Shown here: positions 21,301 to 28,171 of the stretch, one piece after another
How positions within the stretch are numbered: the stretch's first letter is position 1
Layout of the letters: every line of letters begins with the position of its first letter
Source: Henricia sp. BOLD:AAB3569
Lineage: Eukaryota > Echinodermata > Asteroidea > Spinulosida > Echinasteridae
Direction: 5' to 3'
Assembly: GCA_037783545.1 (NCBI GenBank)
Contig: JBBELK010000433.1
Location: forward strand, 124,001 to 188,000
Length of the DNA: 64,000 nucleotides
The notes under the pieces: generated by a model
The model's input: the letters and a program-made list of their open reading frames with translations, nothing else
What the model was told of the DNA's origin: nothing
Database searches by the model: none
Position numbers and translations under genes: made by a program

Positions 21301-21877
21301 AAGCAAGGAATCATAACAAGTTCATTTCACTCAACCCTAGACAAGGTTACCTCGGCTCGAAATTTTTCATGTGGTAATCTTTTTTAGACAAGGTTTACCT
21401 CGGCTCGAAATTGTTCACGTGGTAGCCTAATCTTTTAGAGATTACCACATGAAAAAAATCGAGCCGAGGTAACCTAAGCTTGTCTAACCATAGAGCAAGG
21501 AACTGTTCCTTGCCGACTATGGTCTAACTCAACCCACGTATTTTAAATCCCGAACCCCACATAGGCCCTAACTACTTTTCCCTTCTTCAAGTAGGTAAAA
21601 GACCCAGAAAAACTTTAATCTTTACCATTCCCACATAGCATGAAAACATAGCCTGAATAGGATATTCCGTTACAATCGTAGTTTACGTACCTAAAAATCC
21701 CACTAGCGTAGATTGTCGAGGACGTCCCGTATCATCACCAGCATCTTGACCGGCCGTCGGCAGTTCGTCTGTTGCAAAATCTACCTGCTGCTTCCACGGT
21801 TCATTGCGTCCGGAATGCGGTGCATGGTTACGTAACCGAAGAATGGAAACGCGGGCTTGGGCGACTCTGGACAGCAT
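8751..21877 (-). CDS. Four-exon gene, about 88 aa, putative mitochondrial protein of unknown function
   Basis: Exon 1 coding is 21877-21691, exon 2 21242-21199, exon 3 12746-12713, and the stop codon is completed at 8752-8751. All borders are GT-AG: donors AG|GTACGT, AG|GTAAAT and AAT|GTAAGT; acceptors GCTTTCAG, TCTCCTCAG and CTTTTTCAG. The phases (1, 0, 1) join exactly. The ATG context is AAAAATGC. The product starts MLSRVAQARVSILRLRN, rich in Arg without acidic residues, like a mitochondrial presequence; an acidic stretch follows, then WSRVLPYDGGFLEK (exon 2) and VFDHQPRVQFK (exon 3). The last intron splits the TAA stop (T|AA). After it the same frame stays open for 48 codons (MGAHEAASRVVVKST...) to TAG at 8606-8604. 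The introns are full of mobile elements. I do not recognise the family, and further exons in the 8.4-kb intron 2 cannot be excluded. Confidence 0.5.
8988..9199. repeat. Fold-back element C with a CRE palindrome in its loop
   Basis: The arm 8988-9074 (AGCATGGAAGTCATCTACAG...) pairs with 9113-9199. The 38-bp loop contains TGACGTCA (9090-9097), the cAMP-response-element palindrome. It lies inside intron 3 of the minus-strand gene and is separated from fold-back D by about 20 bp. Confidence 0.85.
9219..9654. repeat. Fold-back element D (about 180-200-bp arms)
   Basis: The outer ends are CGGAAAGTCAAGTTTGACT and its complement; the inner stem is CACTGCTATTGTC / GACAATAGCAGTG around a loop of about 60 bp. 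The arms differ by small indels and substitutions. The end sequence itself contains a small palindrome (AAGTCAAGTTTGACT). Confidence 0.85.
9655..9909. other. AT-rich intronic sequence, nothing recognised
   Basis: No repeat partner, exon or RNA gene was identified. Confidence 0.4.
9910..10070 (+). repeat. Tandem duplication, 83-bp unit, two copies
   Basis: AGGCTTATGGACATTTCAAG begins at 9910 and again at 9993. The two units are almost identical up to TAGTCATGATCACAAAAAC, which implies a recent duplication. Confidence 0.9.
10419..10831. mobile_element. Non-autonomous TIR element, copy 1
   Basis: It starts AGAGGTTTCGCAAGGTGACG and ends CGGTGCGAAAACCTCCCTA, giving inverted termini of the form GAGGTTTCGCA. 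The interior holds CATAACCGGTATCCGTTTTT and GCGTATGGAGGCCGATA, both of which recur in the partial copy at 19785-20010. No transposase frame is present. The superfamily is not assigned. Confidence 0.65.
10832..11045. other. Intronic sequence, nothing recognised
   Basis: No coding or repeat signal apart from homology to the duplication that follows. Confidence 0.3.
11046..11272 (+). repeat. Tandem duplication, 129-bp period
   Basis: GCCAAACATATTTGATTTTG begins at 11046 and 11175, each followed by the same roughly 95 bp ending TTTTGACACAGAT. The copies are practically identical, so the event is recent. Confidence 0.9.
11500..11650 (+). mobile_element. SINE-like remnant
   Basis: TGCCCTTGAGCAAGGCGCTT, CCCCAATTGCTTCATCCTG and TGGATGGGATGTAAAGCCC follow in order. 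From memory these resemble central or 3' segments shared by several animal SINE families. No tRNA-like head is visible upstream, so the copy would be 5'-truncated or old. Confidence 0.4.
11840..12037 (+). repeat. 21-bp minisatellite encoding heptads
   Basis: Four units beginning at about 11949 read GGTTCCAGACCTAA, GGTTCCAGACCTAAT, GGTTCTCGATTTAAA and GGTTTTTGACCTAAA, with a 21-bp period. In frame from an ATG at 11840 they spell VPDLRES, VPDLIKM, VLDLKKM and VFDLKKN, a heptad pattern with hydrophobic positions. The frame is 65 codons with no splice or promoter support, so it is listed as a repeat. Confidence 0.55.
12054..12110. repeat. Competing hairpins around AGGGCGAC / GTCGCCCT
   Basis: TATTAGGGCGACA (from 12054) can pair either with TGTCGCCCTAT just downstream or with GTCGCCCTAATA about 20 bp further on, giving two mutually exclusive stems. 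TTGTCACCCTAA follows as a decayed third copy. Confidence 0.6.
12131..12509. other. AT-rich intronic sequence, nothing recognised
   Basis: No exon or clear repeat was found. Confidence 0.4.
12510..12625 (+). mobile_element. Possible second, older SINE-like remnant
   Basis: TGCCTTTGGGCAAGACATTT followed by ACCATAAATTGCCTCTCCAC is a diverged counterpart of the GAGCAAGGCGCTTTACCCC block at 11520. The match is short and the call tentative. Confidence 0.25.
12750..14300. other. Large-intron sequence, no gene recognised
   Basis: It is AT-rich up to 13380, with more CpG from 13380 to 13850. No paired splice sites with a convincing frame were found on either strand. Confidence 0.4.
14523..14550. repeat. 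GC-rich hairpin
   Basis: GGCACGCGCCA pairs with TGGCGCGTGC around AAAGGAT. It sits in a CpG-rich patch (14480-14700). Confidence 0.6.
14600..14880 (+). other. CpG-rich patch with a small open frame, weak gene candidate
   Basis: CpG dinucleotides are frequent at 14600-14800. An ATG at about 14759 (CACAATGGTG) opens a frame of about 41 codons (MVSVAKLYCNAAVLGPVTSA...). No donor, promoter element or homologue is apparent, so it is recorded only as a possibility. Confidence 0.15.
14960..15125 (+). repeat. Dispersed repeat, copy 1 (opposite orientation at 18985-19135)
   Basis: It carries GGAAAGGCGCCTT, TTTTCATCCGTCTTGCGTG, AGTCCATGGGCTACC, a C-run and CTCGGGATTTTTGGAGAC. The same landmarks occur in the same order on the minus strand at 18985-19135. 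Confidence 0.7.
15357..15417. repeat. Poly-C / C-rich low-complexity tract
   Basis: About 60 bases are almost all C with a few T and A. The minus strand could form G-quadruplexes. Tracts of this kind are prone to length error in assemblies. A second C-run lies at about 15573-15587. Confidence 0.9.
15674..16311 (-). pseudogene. LINE C-terminal region, frameshifted
   Basis: The frame 16311-16027 reads NVRQFRYLGHVLTDNPKEPK then GKWNECKGVLTDKEIQLRVR, typical of the thumb region after the reverse transcriptase. The next frame, 16054-15674, contains KYLGHISRMPNSSELKQWLF and GLDPIQLRRALFDKCKLNAL, the conserved GH-x-x-RM segment at the C-terminus of many LINE proteins. The two frames overlap at a frameshift near 16030-16050. 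Confidence 0.8.
16327..17248 (-). pseudogene. LINE reverse transcriptase domain, broken
   Basis: From the 5' side on the minus strand: LKNGRCLGVDGIAGEHLK (pre-RT segment, about 17220-17165), a stop/frameshift, LKPLFKNKGSMTDAKNYRG, SQYGFRSNKSTTDGVFLARQ, motif A FVDLKAAYDWV (about 16863-16829), GLRQGA (motif B region, about 16690-16674), then after another frame change motif C YTDD (16482-16471) within LIMYTDDILVVARSKVELEG. The catalytic aspartates of motifs A and C are present, but the frames are disrupted. The usual YADD is YTDD here. Confidence 0.85.
17250..18218 (-). pseudogene. LINE endonuclease remnant plus linker (322 codons)
   Basis: The longest open frame in the window outside repeats. 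Residues about 35-105 match an APE-type endonuclease fold (WRFVFSGLAREKAAGVGILL, GRILFARIKYRGVKLAAWSV, YAPTN). Where the family has LQE-x-R, this copy reads LQVRMAG, so the catalytic glutamate is missing. The endonuclease then jumps from WFNKLR directly to CSMADKQKPRTVIKSL, indicating an internal deletion of its C-terminal part including the catalytic Asp/His region. A basic, helical linker (GRKRLGKQVKKLRLKLKSEF) leads to the RT. An upstream frame (about 18290-18250) retains HRLLVGNINV, the start of the endonuclease. Confidence 0.8.
18411..18984. other. No gene recognised
   Basis: Intronic sequence of the minus-strand gene. A good minus-strand donor (GTGTGAG|GTAAGT, near 18697) exists, but no convincing matching acceptor and frame was found, so an extra exon is possible but unsupported. 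Confidence 0.35.
18985..19135 (-). repeat. Dispersed repeat, copy 2 (inverted relative to 14960-15125)
   Basis: Read on the minus strand it gives GGCGCCTTTCC, TTTTATCCATCCTGCGTTTT, AGTCCATGGGCTACCAGAAC, a long C-run and CTCGGGATTTTTCAAGAC, the same order as in copy 1. The two copies face each other and bracket the LINE. Confidence 0.7.
19136..19784. other. No gene recognised
   Basis: Contains scattered TACGTC words and CpG (for example GACGACGTACGTCAATTTTA near 19350), possibly another degraded element. A 91-codon frame at 19454-19729 has no support. Confidence 0.35.
19785..20010 (+). mobile_element. TIR element, partial copy 2
   Basis: It matches the right half of the element at 10419-10831: ACCACAAAGAAACAAAATGC, CATAACCGGTATCCGTTTTT, GCGTATGGAGGCCGATA, and the terminus CCGTGACGGTGCGAAACCTC. 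The left terminus is absent. Confidence 0.7.
20011..20673. other. No gene recognised
   Basis: AT-rich with a CpG patch containing GCGCGCGATGACGTCACTG (CRE palindrome TGACGTCA near 20489). Confidence 0.35.
20674..21060. repeat. Fold-back element E (about 110-bp arms, 155-bp centre)
   Basis: The arm 20674-20795 (TTCGTTTAGGTTGAACAAAG...) is complementary to about 20948-21060. The unpaired centre differs in composition (GCATGCAGCGGCCTCTATTG). It lies 130 bp from exon 2 of the minus-strand gene. Confidence 0.8.
21337..21487. mobile_element. Short palindromic element, copy 1 (left arm duplicated)
   Basis: CTAGACAAGGTTACCTCGGC...CATGTGGTAATCTTTT occurs twice in tandem (from 21337 and from about 21387) and once inverted (to 21487, ...GAGGTAACCTAAGCTTGTCT). 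A second, simpler copy of the same palindrome lies at 32177-32279. Confidence 0.8.
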
Positions 21878-21885
21878 TTTTGGAA

Positions 21886-21960
21886 TCGATTAAATGGCTG
21901 TACATATTGTTATTTTTACGGCTTCCGGAAATGCTCGAAAGCAAGATGGAAAGTTAGGCA
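21886..21960 (-). promoter_or_regulatory. Candidate promoter motifs upstream of the minus-strand gene
   Basis: On the minus strand, CCATCTTGC (YY1-like, about 21948) and ATTTCCGGAAGCCG (ETS-type, about 21932-21919) lie 40-70 nt upstream of the ATG at 21877. Such motifs are common at promoters of housekeeping genes. No TATA box is seen at the expected distance. Confidence 0.3.
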
Positions 21961-22100
21961 CAATTTTACACACATATGCCGCGCTTTTTCAATGATTTTG
22001 TACCATCGTTAAAGGGAAAAATTCCCCATTTGTTTTCCCTTTTAATTAGTGAGAACATCCTCAAGTTTATTTTATAAGCGCCCCGAAAGATCTGGTCATG

Positions 22101-22566
22101 GGAAAACCTTAGCCCAATTACATTTTTTAAATGATAGATCAAAAAATAGGCACAAATTCTCCACGGTGTATGTTACACGATCGGAAACATTTTGTCTTTA
22201 TTGGAAACCATGATTATACCATTTTTGCACGGGTAATTGCGGGGTTGTCTAACTTGTCTTTTAACAGATTTTCTAAAATGCCAGATGAACGAACAAAAAC
22301 GCAAAACGCAGAAATCACAACAACGAAGACAATTATCTCTATTTTTGATGGGTGATAATCTTTATTTAATTCCTTCTTGCTCTAAAACTCCCATTTTCTA
22401 TTACAAAAAGTCAAATTCACACGTTTTTCTTCTTCAGACGACAAATGTTCTTAGATTGTAAGGAGATTATCTTAATTATCAGAAAATCATACCAGAAACC
22501 ATGCTTTTTACAATATTTCTATGTTGTAATTTAGAAACTGGGTTTTAAAAATTACCCCTCGCGAAT
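22101..22566. other. Spacer of the inverted repeat, no gene seen
   Basis: AT-rich. Small frames present (for example 22131-22355) lack splice or promoter support. Confidence 0.4.
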
Positions 22567-22766
22567 TTACCCCTGGCACACCTCGCAAATGATATCCAAC
22601 TGTACAATGAATAGCGAACTTGGTTTATAAAAACTACAAGTGTGTGCATGTAAGGGGCCCCGATTGGCACCCCTAGCGAATCATAGCCCAGTACAATGAA
22701 TAGCGAACTGGGTTAATAAAAACTGTGTGCAAGGGGCGCCGATTGGCAACCCTCGCGAATCATAAA
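22567..22766 (+). repeat. Tandem repeat, 2-3 partial copies (about 75-95 bp)
   Basis: GTACAATGAATAGCGAACT appears at about 22602 and 22691, and GATTGGCA-CCCT-GCGAATCATA appears at about 22663 and 22741, with an older version at 22574. Confidence 0.8.
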
Positions 22767-23001
22767 TTTAATTGGGTTGAGGTTTATCCTGACAAAATCT
22801 TTCGGGGCGCTTATAAAATAAACTCGAGGATATTCTTTACAGATTAGAAGAAAACAATTGTGCAATTTTTCCTTTTTACGATGGTACAAAATCATTTGAA
22901 AAGCGCAGCATCTATGCCTAACTTTTCATCTAGCTTTCGATCATTTCCGGAAGCCGTGAAAATAGCAGCCCGAAATTCGTGCTAGGTTCCGGCTGGTGAA
23001 A

Positions 23002-23330
23002 TATCGCACATATATTTTTAACATTGCATACATATGAAAAAACATTGCACATATATTTTTAACATCGCATACATATGGAAAAACATTGCATATATATGTC
23101 AAATTATTGCACATATATTTTTAACATCGCATATATACATATGAAAAAACATTGCATATATATGTCAAATTATTGCACATATATTTTCAACATCGCATAC
23201 ATAGGCCCTATCAAACATCGCACATATATGTCAAACATCGCACATATATGTCAAACATTGCACATATATGTCAAACATCGCATATATATGTCAAATATCG
23301 CACATATATTTGTGCATTATCGAATATTGC
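23002..23330 (+). repeat. 20-bp minisatellite
   Basis: AAACATCGCACATATATGTC and variants repeat from 23002 to about 23330. The 23210-23300 segment has a clean 20-bp period; the earlier part alternates ACATATATTTTTAACATCGC with longer units. The 190-codon frame through it is periodic and is judged a by-product. Confidence 0.85.
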
Positions 23331-23679
23331 AACGTATCACACGCCATACTAAATCCGCACCACAAATTATATTCAACATTACGCACACTCGTGTTCGTAT
23401 GTGGATTATGAGGTTTGGGAACCAGTCTAAAATTCAGCAGGCTGTGCCACAGATATACAAACGCATAGATAAACCATCTTCCATTGAAAATCGTGATTTG
23501 GAAAAGTATGGGCTGCATGAGCTAACCGCGCGGGTTCAAAGCGCTCGCGGCTATTCCAAAACGCGCGTACGCCGTGCTTATTCTACGCCCTCCTATGAAG
23601 TTTTATTTACAAGTATTCTAATTTTCAATAATTGCTTAATTTTGTAAATATTGTTATTAAATGTATTTATCCAAAAATT
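23331..23679. other. No gene recognised
   Basis: Continues the open frame of the minisatellite to 23647 without recognisable domains. It contains GGGAACCAGTCTA (about 23420), also found at an end of the element at 27707-28066. Confidence 0.3.
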
Positions 23680-23876
23680 ATCCAATTAGTTTGGAGAGCC
23701 CCTCGATAGAAACTTGTTTCTTTTGGGTAATCCTGCGGGAGCTATGTGGTTTGGGTATTGTTTTCTGTTATGTTTCCTTCTCAGTGTTTATTTGTATGTA
23801 TGTAATATGTGCGTGTAATTTATTTGTCTGTGATTTGTATATCCCGGAAAATGAAATAAATAAAATAAATAAAATA
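23680..23876 (+). mobile_element. Probable 3' tail of a non-LTR retrotransposon
   Basis: GGAGAGCCCCTCGATAGAAA, TTTGGGTAATCCTGCGGGAG, then a T/G-rich stretch and ATGAAATAAATAAAATAAAT at the end. From memory this resembles 3' UTRs of CR1/L2-type LINEs closing in a short A-rich repeat. No ORF is attached, so the copy would be severely 5'-truncated. Confidence 0.4.
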
Positions 23877-25430
23877 TGGGCGATGGACGCACGACGCGCG
23901 CAAAGCGGACTGAAAGCGCACGCGAGGATTCTTTTTTTGTCTGAAAATCGCTTAATTTTTCATTATTCACACAGAAACCGAACAATTTGTAATCTACATG
24001 AAACATAGTTAGTACATAGGTTTTTTTTTTTTAATTGAAAAATGGCTTCATACAGCCTTGTCGAAGTCTATGAGTGAGCTGGCAAAATCTATAGACTGGT
24101 TCCCGCTCCACATATTCCACATACAACGACTGAATATGAGGACCGCGGGCTACTGTGGCGTTTAAAATAGCACTTTAAGCATTACGTCATGCATTTATTT
24201 TTAGTAGCACACTTTAACAACCGTTTAAGAGGAAGAATCCCCATTGACGAAAATCCAGCATTTAGGCTTTTTTCGATAGTCCAAACATCCCTCTTGCCGA
24301 CGTGGATTTTTATTATTTTTTAATTGTCGGTTTTCTGAAACGCTCATTAGGTATTCATGATATGCGCGTGACCCCGTGACGCAATCCTGAGAAAGAGAAG
24401 TCAACACGATTGTTAGCTCCCTACGTTTACACGCAAAAAACTTGGAAAACCGTCTCTGTTAGATGGTATTTTTTGAAGAATTTTGTTGGTCCAAAAAGCC
24501 AGAGATATTCCCAGTAGCTGCGTGGTTGTATGTTTTACCAGACACTATGAAAAAAAAGAGCAGAAAGATTTTCTTTTCTATTACCAAGAGAGAGAAAAAT
24601 TAGTCTCTCATTCTAACTTGTACCCACTACCGGCCGATGTTCAAACACGTGGGAACAACGGCCCGCAGGGAACCGTTCCATGCTGTACACAGACCGCTGT
24701 GAATGCCGTTCGTTCCGTGACAAAACCACCCGTCGCAATGCACCAGTATTTACTTCAAAAGAGCTTCATTGCGAGCCACAATTTCACCGTTTTTTCCACA
24801 AAACAGGTAATAGTAGATTGTTGTCATATTACATGAAGTGTTTTTCACGTTTGTATTTTGAATTGAATTACAAGGACAAAACAGGCATGATAAACATTCA
24901 CTTTTTCCATTCAATACTGCACAGGCCGTTTTGTATGTTTCTCAGGATGACGTCAAAACCCTGTTGATAAACAAACCAAGTGACCTCGAGCGTTTCAGAA
25001 TTTCTGGTGAAGAGGGTCGGAACTGCTTTACGTTTTAAGCAAAAGCCTGTCGATTTTTGTGAAAAACAAGTTGTGATGGTGTTGTAGCCACATACACCTC
25101 CATGATAAACAGAAAAACTTTAAAAATGTGGATGGGGGATTCTAGCTGTTTAAATTTTAAAGCGCGATGCGCGCTATATGGCATGAGTGTACAACAATTT
25201 GAAAGGGGTTATTCCATATTTGACCAATACAAATTTAATATAGGCCTATTAATCTTAAAATATTAAATATGCCCATTTAATTATACATGTAGGCTATCAT
25301 CAAAAAGAAAATTCAAACCTTGTCTGCATCACCCAGTGAGCTCCATACTGTACATGTAGTTTTAATCTGCTGTTGCAATCCCGTAACTATAGCCATTCAT
25401 ACGGTTACCGTAATATAGCCACTGCGTAGT
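23877..25430. other. No firm gene; candidate exon ending at 24806
   Basis: An open frame from 24483 to 24836 crosses a good donor (ACAAAACAG|GTAATA at 24806/24807). Joined to the exon at 26940 it would stay in frame, but no upstream start or acceptor and no family resemblance was found. TAGACTGGTTCCCG at 24092 resembles an end of the element at 27707. Confidence 0.2.
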
Positions 25431-25439
25431 TTTAAATCC

Positions 25440-26060
25440 GTGGCATCACTATAAATACACACGCAGCGGCACGCGACGTCAATTCAAATTCTCGAAACAA
25501 TGACGAATTGTACCCGACGATTAACGGAAACGTCCGGACGACAAGACGTGCATTCGGGGAACTTCGGGAACCTTCGGAAAAAGGAGGAATTCCTCCTGTT
25601 TCAAAATGGCGGAATTGGCGGTAGTCTTTCGGCAAGAGTGCCTTTTGGCGCGCGATACGCGACGTACATAGACTATTCACCATTGGCCGCCAGAGGGCGC
25701 ACCTGAAATACAGTCTAAAAGACAGTCTTTACTATTCCGTATAAATCGCTCGCAAAATACCGAGCGAATTCCTGGCATACCTGTTTTCGACACGGTGAAA
25801 TGCGTGACGTCATCTAATTTCCATAATTCACTGCAGCTCTGTGTCGGTCTGGTACCCAGAGTACATACACACTGGACCGACAGTACATGTCCCTGCGTTG
25901 CTAGCACTTTTAAGCCTACCCGCTGATCGATCGATCAGCAGGCAAACAATGTAAGACAAACACACATTGTCCACGAACAAAGCTATCTTCCTCGTTGCAC
26001 TGGCTCGCCCGCCCGGCCGACGCGGCCTGTGTGTTGCTCGCTAAACTAAGTTGAGCAACG
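25440..26060 (+). promoter_or_regulatory. CpG-rich promoter-like region with TATA box
   Basis: CpG density is high. CACTATAAATACAC (TATA-like, about 25447) lies about 50 bp upstream of ACAATGACG (ATG at 25500), which opens a 68-codon frame. AAAATGGCGG (YY1-like, 25603), CCGCCAGAGGGCGC (CTCF-like, 25687-25700) and TGACGTCA (CRE, about 25805) follow. It could be the 5' region of the gene ending at 27.2 kb. Evidence is motif-level only. Confidence 0.3.
25922..25939. repeat. Perfect 18-bp palindrome
   Basis: GCTGATCGATCGATCAGC is its own reverse complement and lies within the CpG-rich region. Confidence 0.95.
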
Positions 26061-26939
26061 CAGTACGGTCGGGTTGGTTATAGACCCGTGAGCAGGTCTA
26101 CATTCGGGTGTGATAATCGGGCAGCCAGTGAAGACGAAGCATTTCGTTCTAAATTGGGAATCGAAAAGTTCAAAGGCCATCAAAGACTGGCATTTAGAGA
26201 TTTTCTTACGACATTTTCTGCATGCTGGTCACTATTTTTGTCATCGCTTTACGCATGGAGAAAAAAAAAACGACTGGGAATTTGTTTTTCCCTTCCTCTA
26301 TATACTATAGCATGCTTTCATATTATTGGCTTCGATTTAAAAAAAAGTGCAAAACGATTTCAGAGAGGTTGTCTACTACTATTTTTCCCTAAAATGACTT
26401 GCAAGCATCAGTAATTTCAGATATGATAGAAATTTTTTTTTATTAACACACTTTTTTTAAAAATCTTTTGGAGTATGTATTTTAGATATCGAATTATAGG
26501 ATAAATCTTAGGCTGAATCCTAAATTTAGGAGTGAATCTGAGTGAAGAACTATACCCCTTCCTTAGAAACTACTAATTTCACTCAGTAGGCTATCACATG
26601 CTTTGTACACAATGTTTGAAGTAATAAATTGTTGGGCAGATTCAACAAAATTTCAAAATGCCCTTATTAAATTGTTGTAAATTTCATGTTGAAAGGCCCG
26701 CCGAGGAGTCTCTCAATGCCACATGGTTTTACTACTGTACATTTTCTTCAGCCTATTTGAAACAACACTTTTTTTCTGATTCTTCGTGCATGTGTTTTTT
26801 TTTTACAGCAATCAGAAAATTAATCTGAGCAACTTGCTTGCATAAGCCTCCGAAAATATACTGGAATAATGTTTAATGGAACCAATTTAAATTTGATGTC
26901 TATTAGTTTACTGAATGTTTACAATTTTACCCTTTTCAG
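26061..26939. other. No firm gene
   Basis: An open frame at 26088-26414 contains LGIEKFKGHQRLAFRDFL, vaguely like the start of RecQ-type helicases, but nothing following it fits. The rest is AT-rich. Confidence 0.2.
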
Positions 26940-27205
26940 TGCTTTGAGGAGGATGCTTTGAGAAGGCCCATACAGTTTGTGGATATGAAGCTGTTTTTAC
27001 AGCAAACTACCTTGTAGATAGAATAGAAGCCCTTGAAGAAAATTGGCACAGTTTTGTTAACTAAAAAAAAAAGAAATGTTCAACATTGTCTGATTTATTA
27101 GTTCAATATTTGACTTCAAGTGCAGAAATAATTTGAATTTTTAGGTTGAATTCCATATCCGACCACTATAAACGTCTTTATTTTGTATTAAATGAAAAAT
27201 AAAAA
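26940..27205 (+). CDS. Candidate 3'-terminal exon, 25 codons, function unknown
   Basis: A strong acceptor (TTTTACCCTTTTCAG) at 26939 opens CFEEDALRRPIQFVDMKLFL..., ending at TAG 27015-27017. A poly(A) signal (AATAAA near 27199) follows within 190 bp. Acceptor, frame and poly(A) signal together support a last exon of a plus-strand gene, but the upstream exons are not established and the peptide is too short to identify. It may belong with the promoter-like region at 25.4 kb. Confidence 0.35.
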
Positions 27206-27706
27206 TGCATGTTATGATGTTAGAACAGCAAGTTTGATGATAACAATGAGAAATAAAATTCTGACATGTCTGATTTTGAGCCCCCAGCCTGGATTTCCAT
27301 GTAAAATTTTAGTTGTAAAAACCATGGTGTAAAAACAAAGAGAGAAATTTTAATAATTTTTATATTTTTTCCCCACTGTTGTCCAACATTATCCAATGTT
27401 TTGGCCATGGCATTGGGTCTTAATCTGCACGGACAGGCACCCCAGGGACGGGAAGTCACCGAGCTGGGCTCTTGCGTGATTATCACATGCACCGTACCGA
27501 GAAAATGCCGCTTCTCGGCAGGCTATGCACCACGGTCACTGCACGGTCGAACCCACGAAAACTGCCCGATATCATTTTCCGGCGGCGCGGTGAACCACTG
27601 CACACGTATAAATGTACACGGCAAGTTACCATTCTACATGACCTATTTATGGAGGCACCGCTTTCTCTTCTACGCAGGCGCCCATAATTTTGGACCTTGC
27701 TGTTTA
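27206..27706. other. No firm gene
   Basis: The CpG-rich part (27400-27640) carries an open frame from 27401 without recognisable domains; its 3' end runs into the hairpin element at 27707, so it is unlikely to be a gene. Confidence 0.3.
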
Positions 27707-27718
27707 ATAGATTGGTTC

Positions 27719-27763
27719 CCGATCCCTATAGATTGGTTCGCTTATTGCGAACATATAGGGATC
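27719..27763. repeat. Two-segment hairpin
   Basis: GATCCCTATA...GTTCGC pairs with GCGAAC...TATAGGGATC around the loop TTATT. Confidence 0.85.
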
Positions 27764-27778
27764 GGTAAAGGGCAGCCA

Positions 27779-27802
27779 TGACGGGCAGAATTCTGCCCGT
27801 CA
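27779..27802. repeat. Perfect 24-bp palindrome
   Basis: TGACGGGCAGAA and its exact complement TTCTGCCCGTCA abut with no loop, 15 bp after the preceding hairpin. Confidence 0.95.
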
Positions 27803-28158
27803 CGTGGTTATTATTATTTTTTATTTTTTTTAGTAAGTGCGCAGATTTTGCATTGACATTTGTAACTTGGCCGTGCGTGTCGAACATATCCAATTATGTA
27901 AATAAAGTACATTGCCTAAAGCAAAGGGGCTTGGCCAATTTTTAAATATAAAAAACACAATGCGCATGCGCAAAGACGACCAATTACAGATCAAGATGAA
28001 GCGCCCTTTACCTGTCCTTATATTCTCCTGTGTGGAATATGTGGACGGGAACCAGTCTAGCTGTTTAATTATTCATGTGCTTCCATAAAGGTTATCGAAC
28101 TTTTTTCTTACGGAGTAATCAAGACCGAGTTTTCGAGTTCACGTCGCAAGTGTAGGTA

Positions 28159-28171
28159 CGCCCTCTGGCGG
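28159..28171 (-). promoter_or_regulatory. CTCF-like motif (minus)
   Basis: CCGCCAGAGGGCG on the minus strand repeats the core seen at 25687-25700 in the opposite orientation. A looser plus-strand relative, CCAATAGAGGGCGCAC, lies at 28330-28345. Confidence 0.3.

Larger units (their letters stand above)
21911..22964. repeat. 1.05-kb inverted repeat over the promoter side of the minus-strand gene
   Basis: The arm 21911-22100 is the diverged reverse complement of 22785-22964. Shared landmarks are ACGGCTTCCGGAAATG, GATTTTGTACCATCGT, TTTATTTTATAAGCGCCCCG and AAAGATCTGGTC / GACAAAATCTTT. The spacer is about 680 bp. Both arms keep the TTCCGGAA motif; the left arm overlaps the proposed promoter. Confidence 0.85.
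27707..28066. mobile_element. Probable MITE with inverted ends TAGA(C/T)TGGTTCCCG
   Basis: The left end TAGATTGGTTCCCGATC and the right end GACGGGAACCAGTCTA are inverted. Further copies of the end motif occur at about 23420 and 24092. The element contains a 45-bp hairpin (27719-27763) and a perfect palindrome (27779-27802). Confidence 0.45.

Noticed and set aside
23075-23647. 190-codon frame beginning MEKHCIYMSNYC
   Set aside because: Its first two thirds are the 20-bp minisatellite; the remainder has no domain resemblance.
26088-26414. RecQ-like helicase exon (LGIEKFKGHQRLAF)
   Set aside because: The resemblance is limited to one short segment, with no Walker motif following.
27401-27781. 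126-codon gene
   Set aside because: Its 3' third is made of the hairpin element and palindrome at 27707-27802, and no domain is recognisable.
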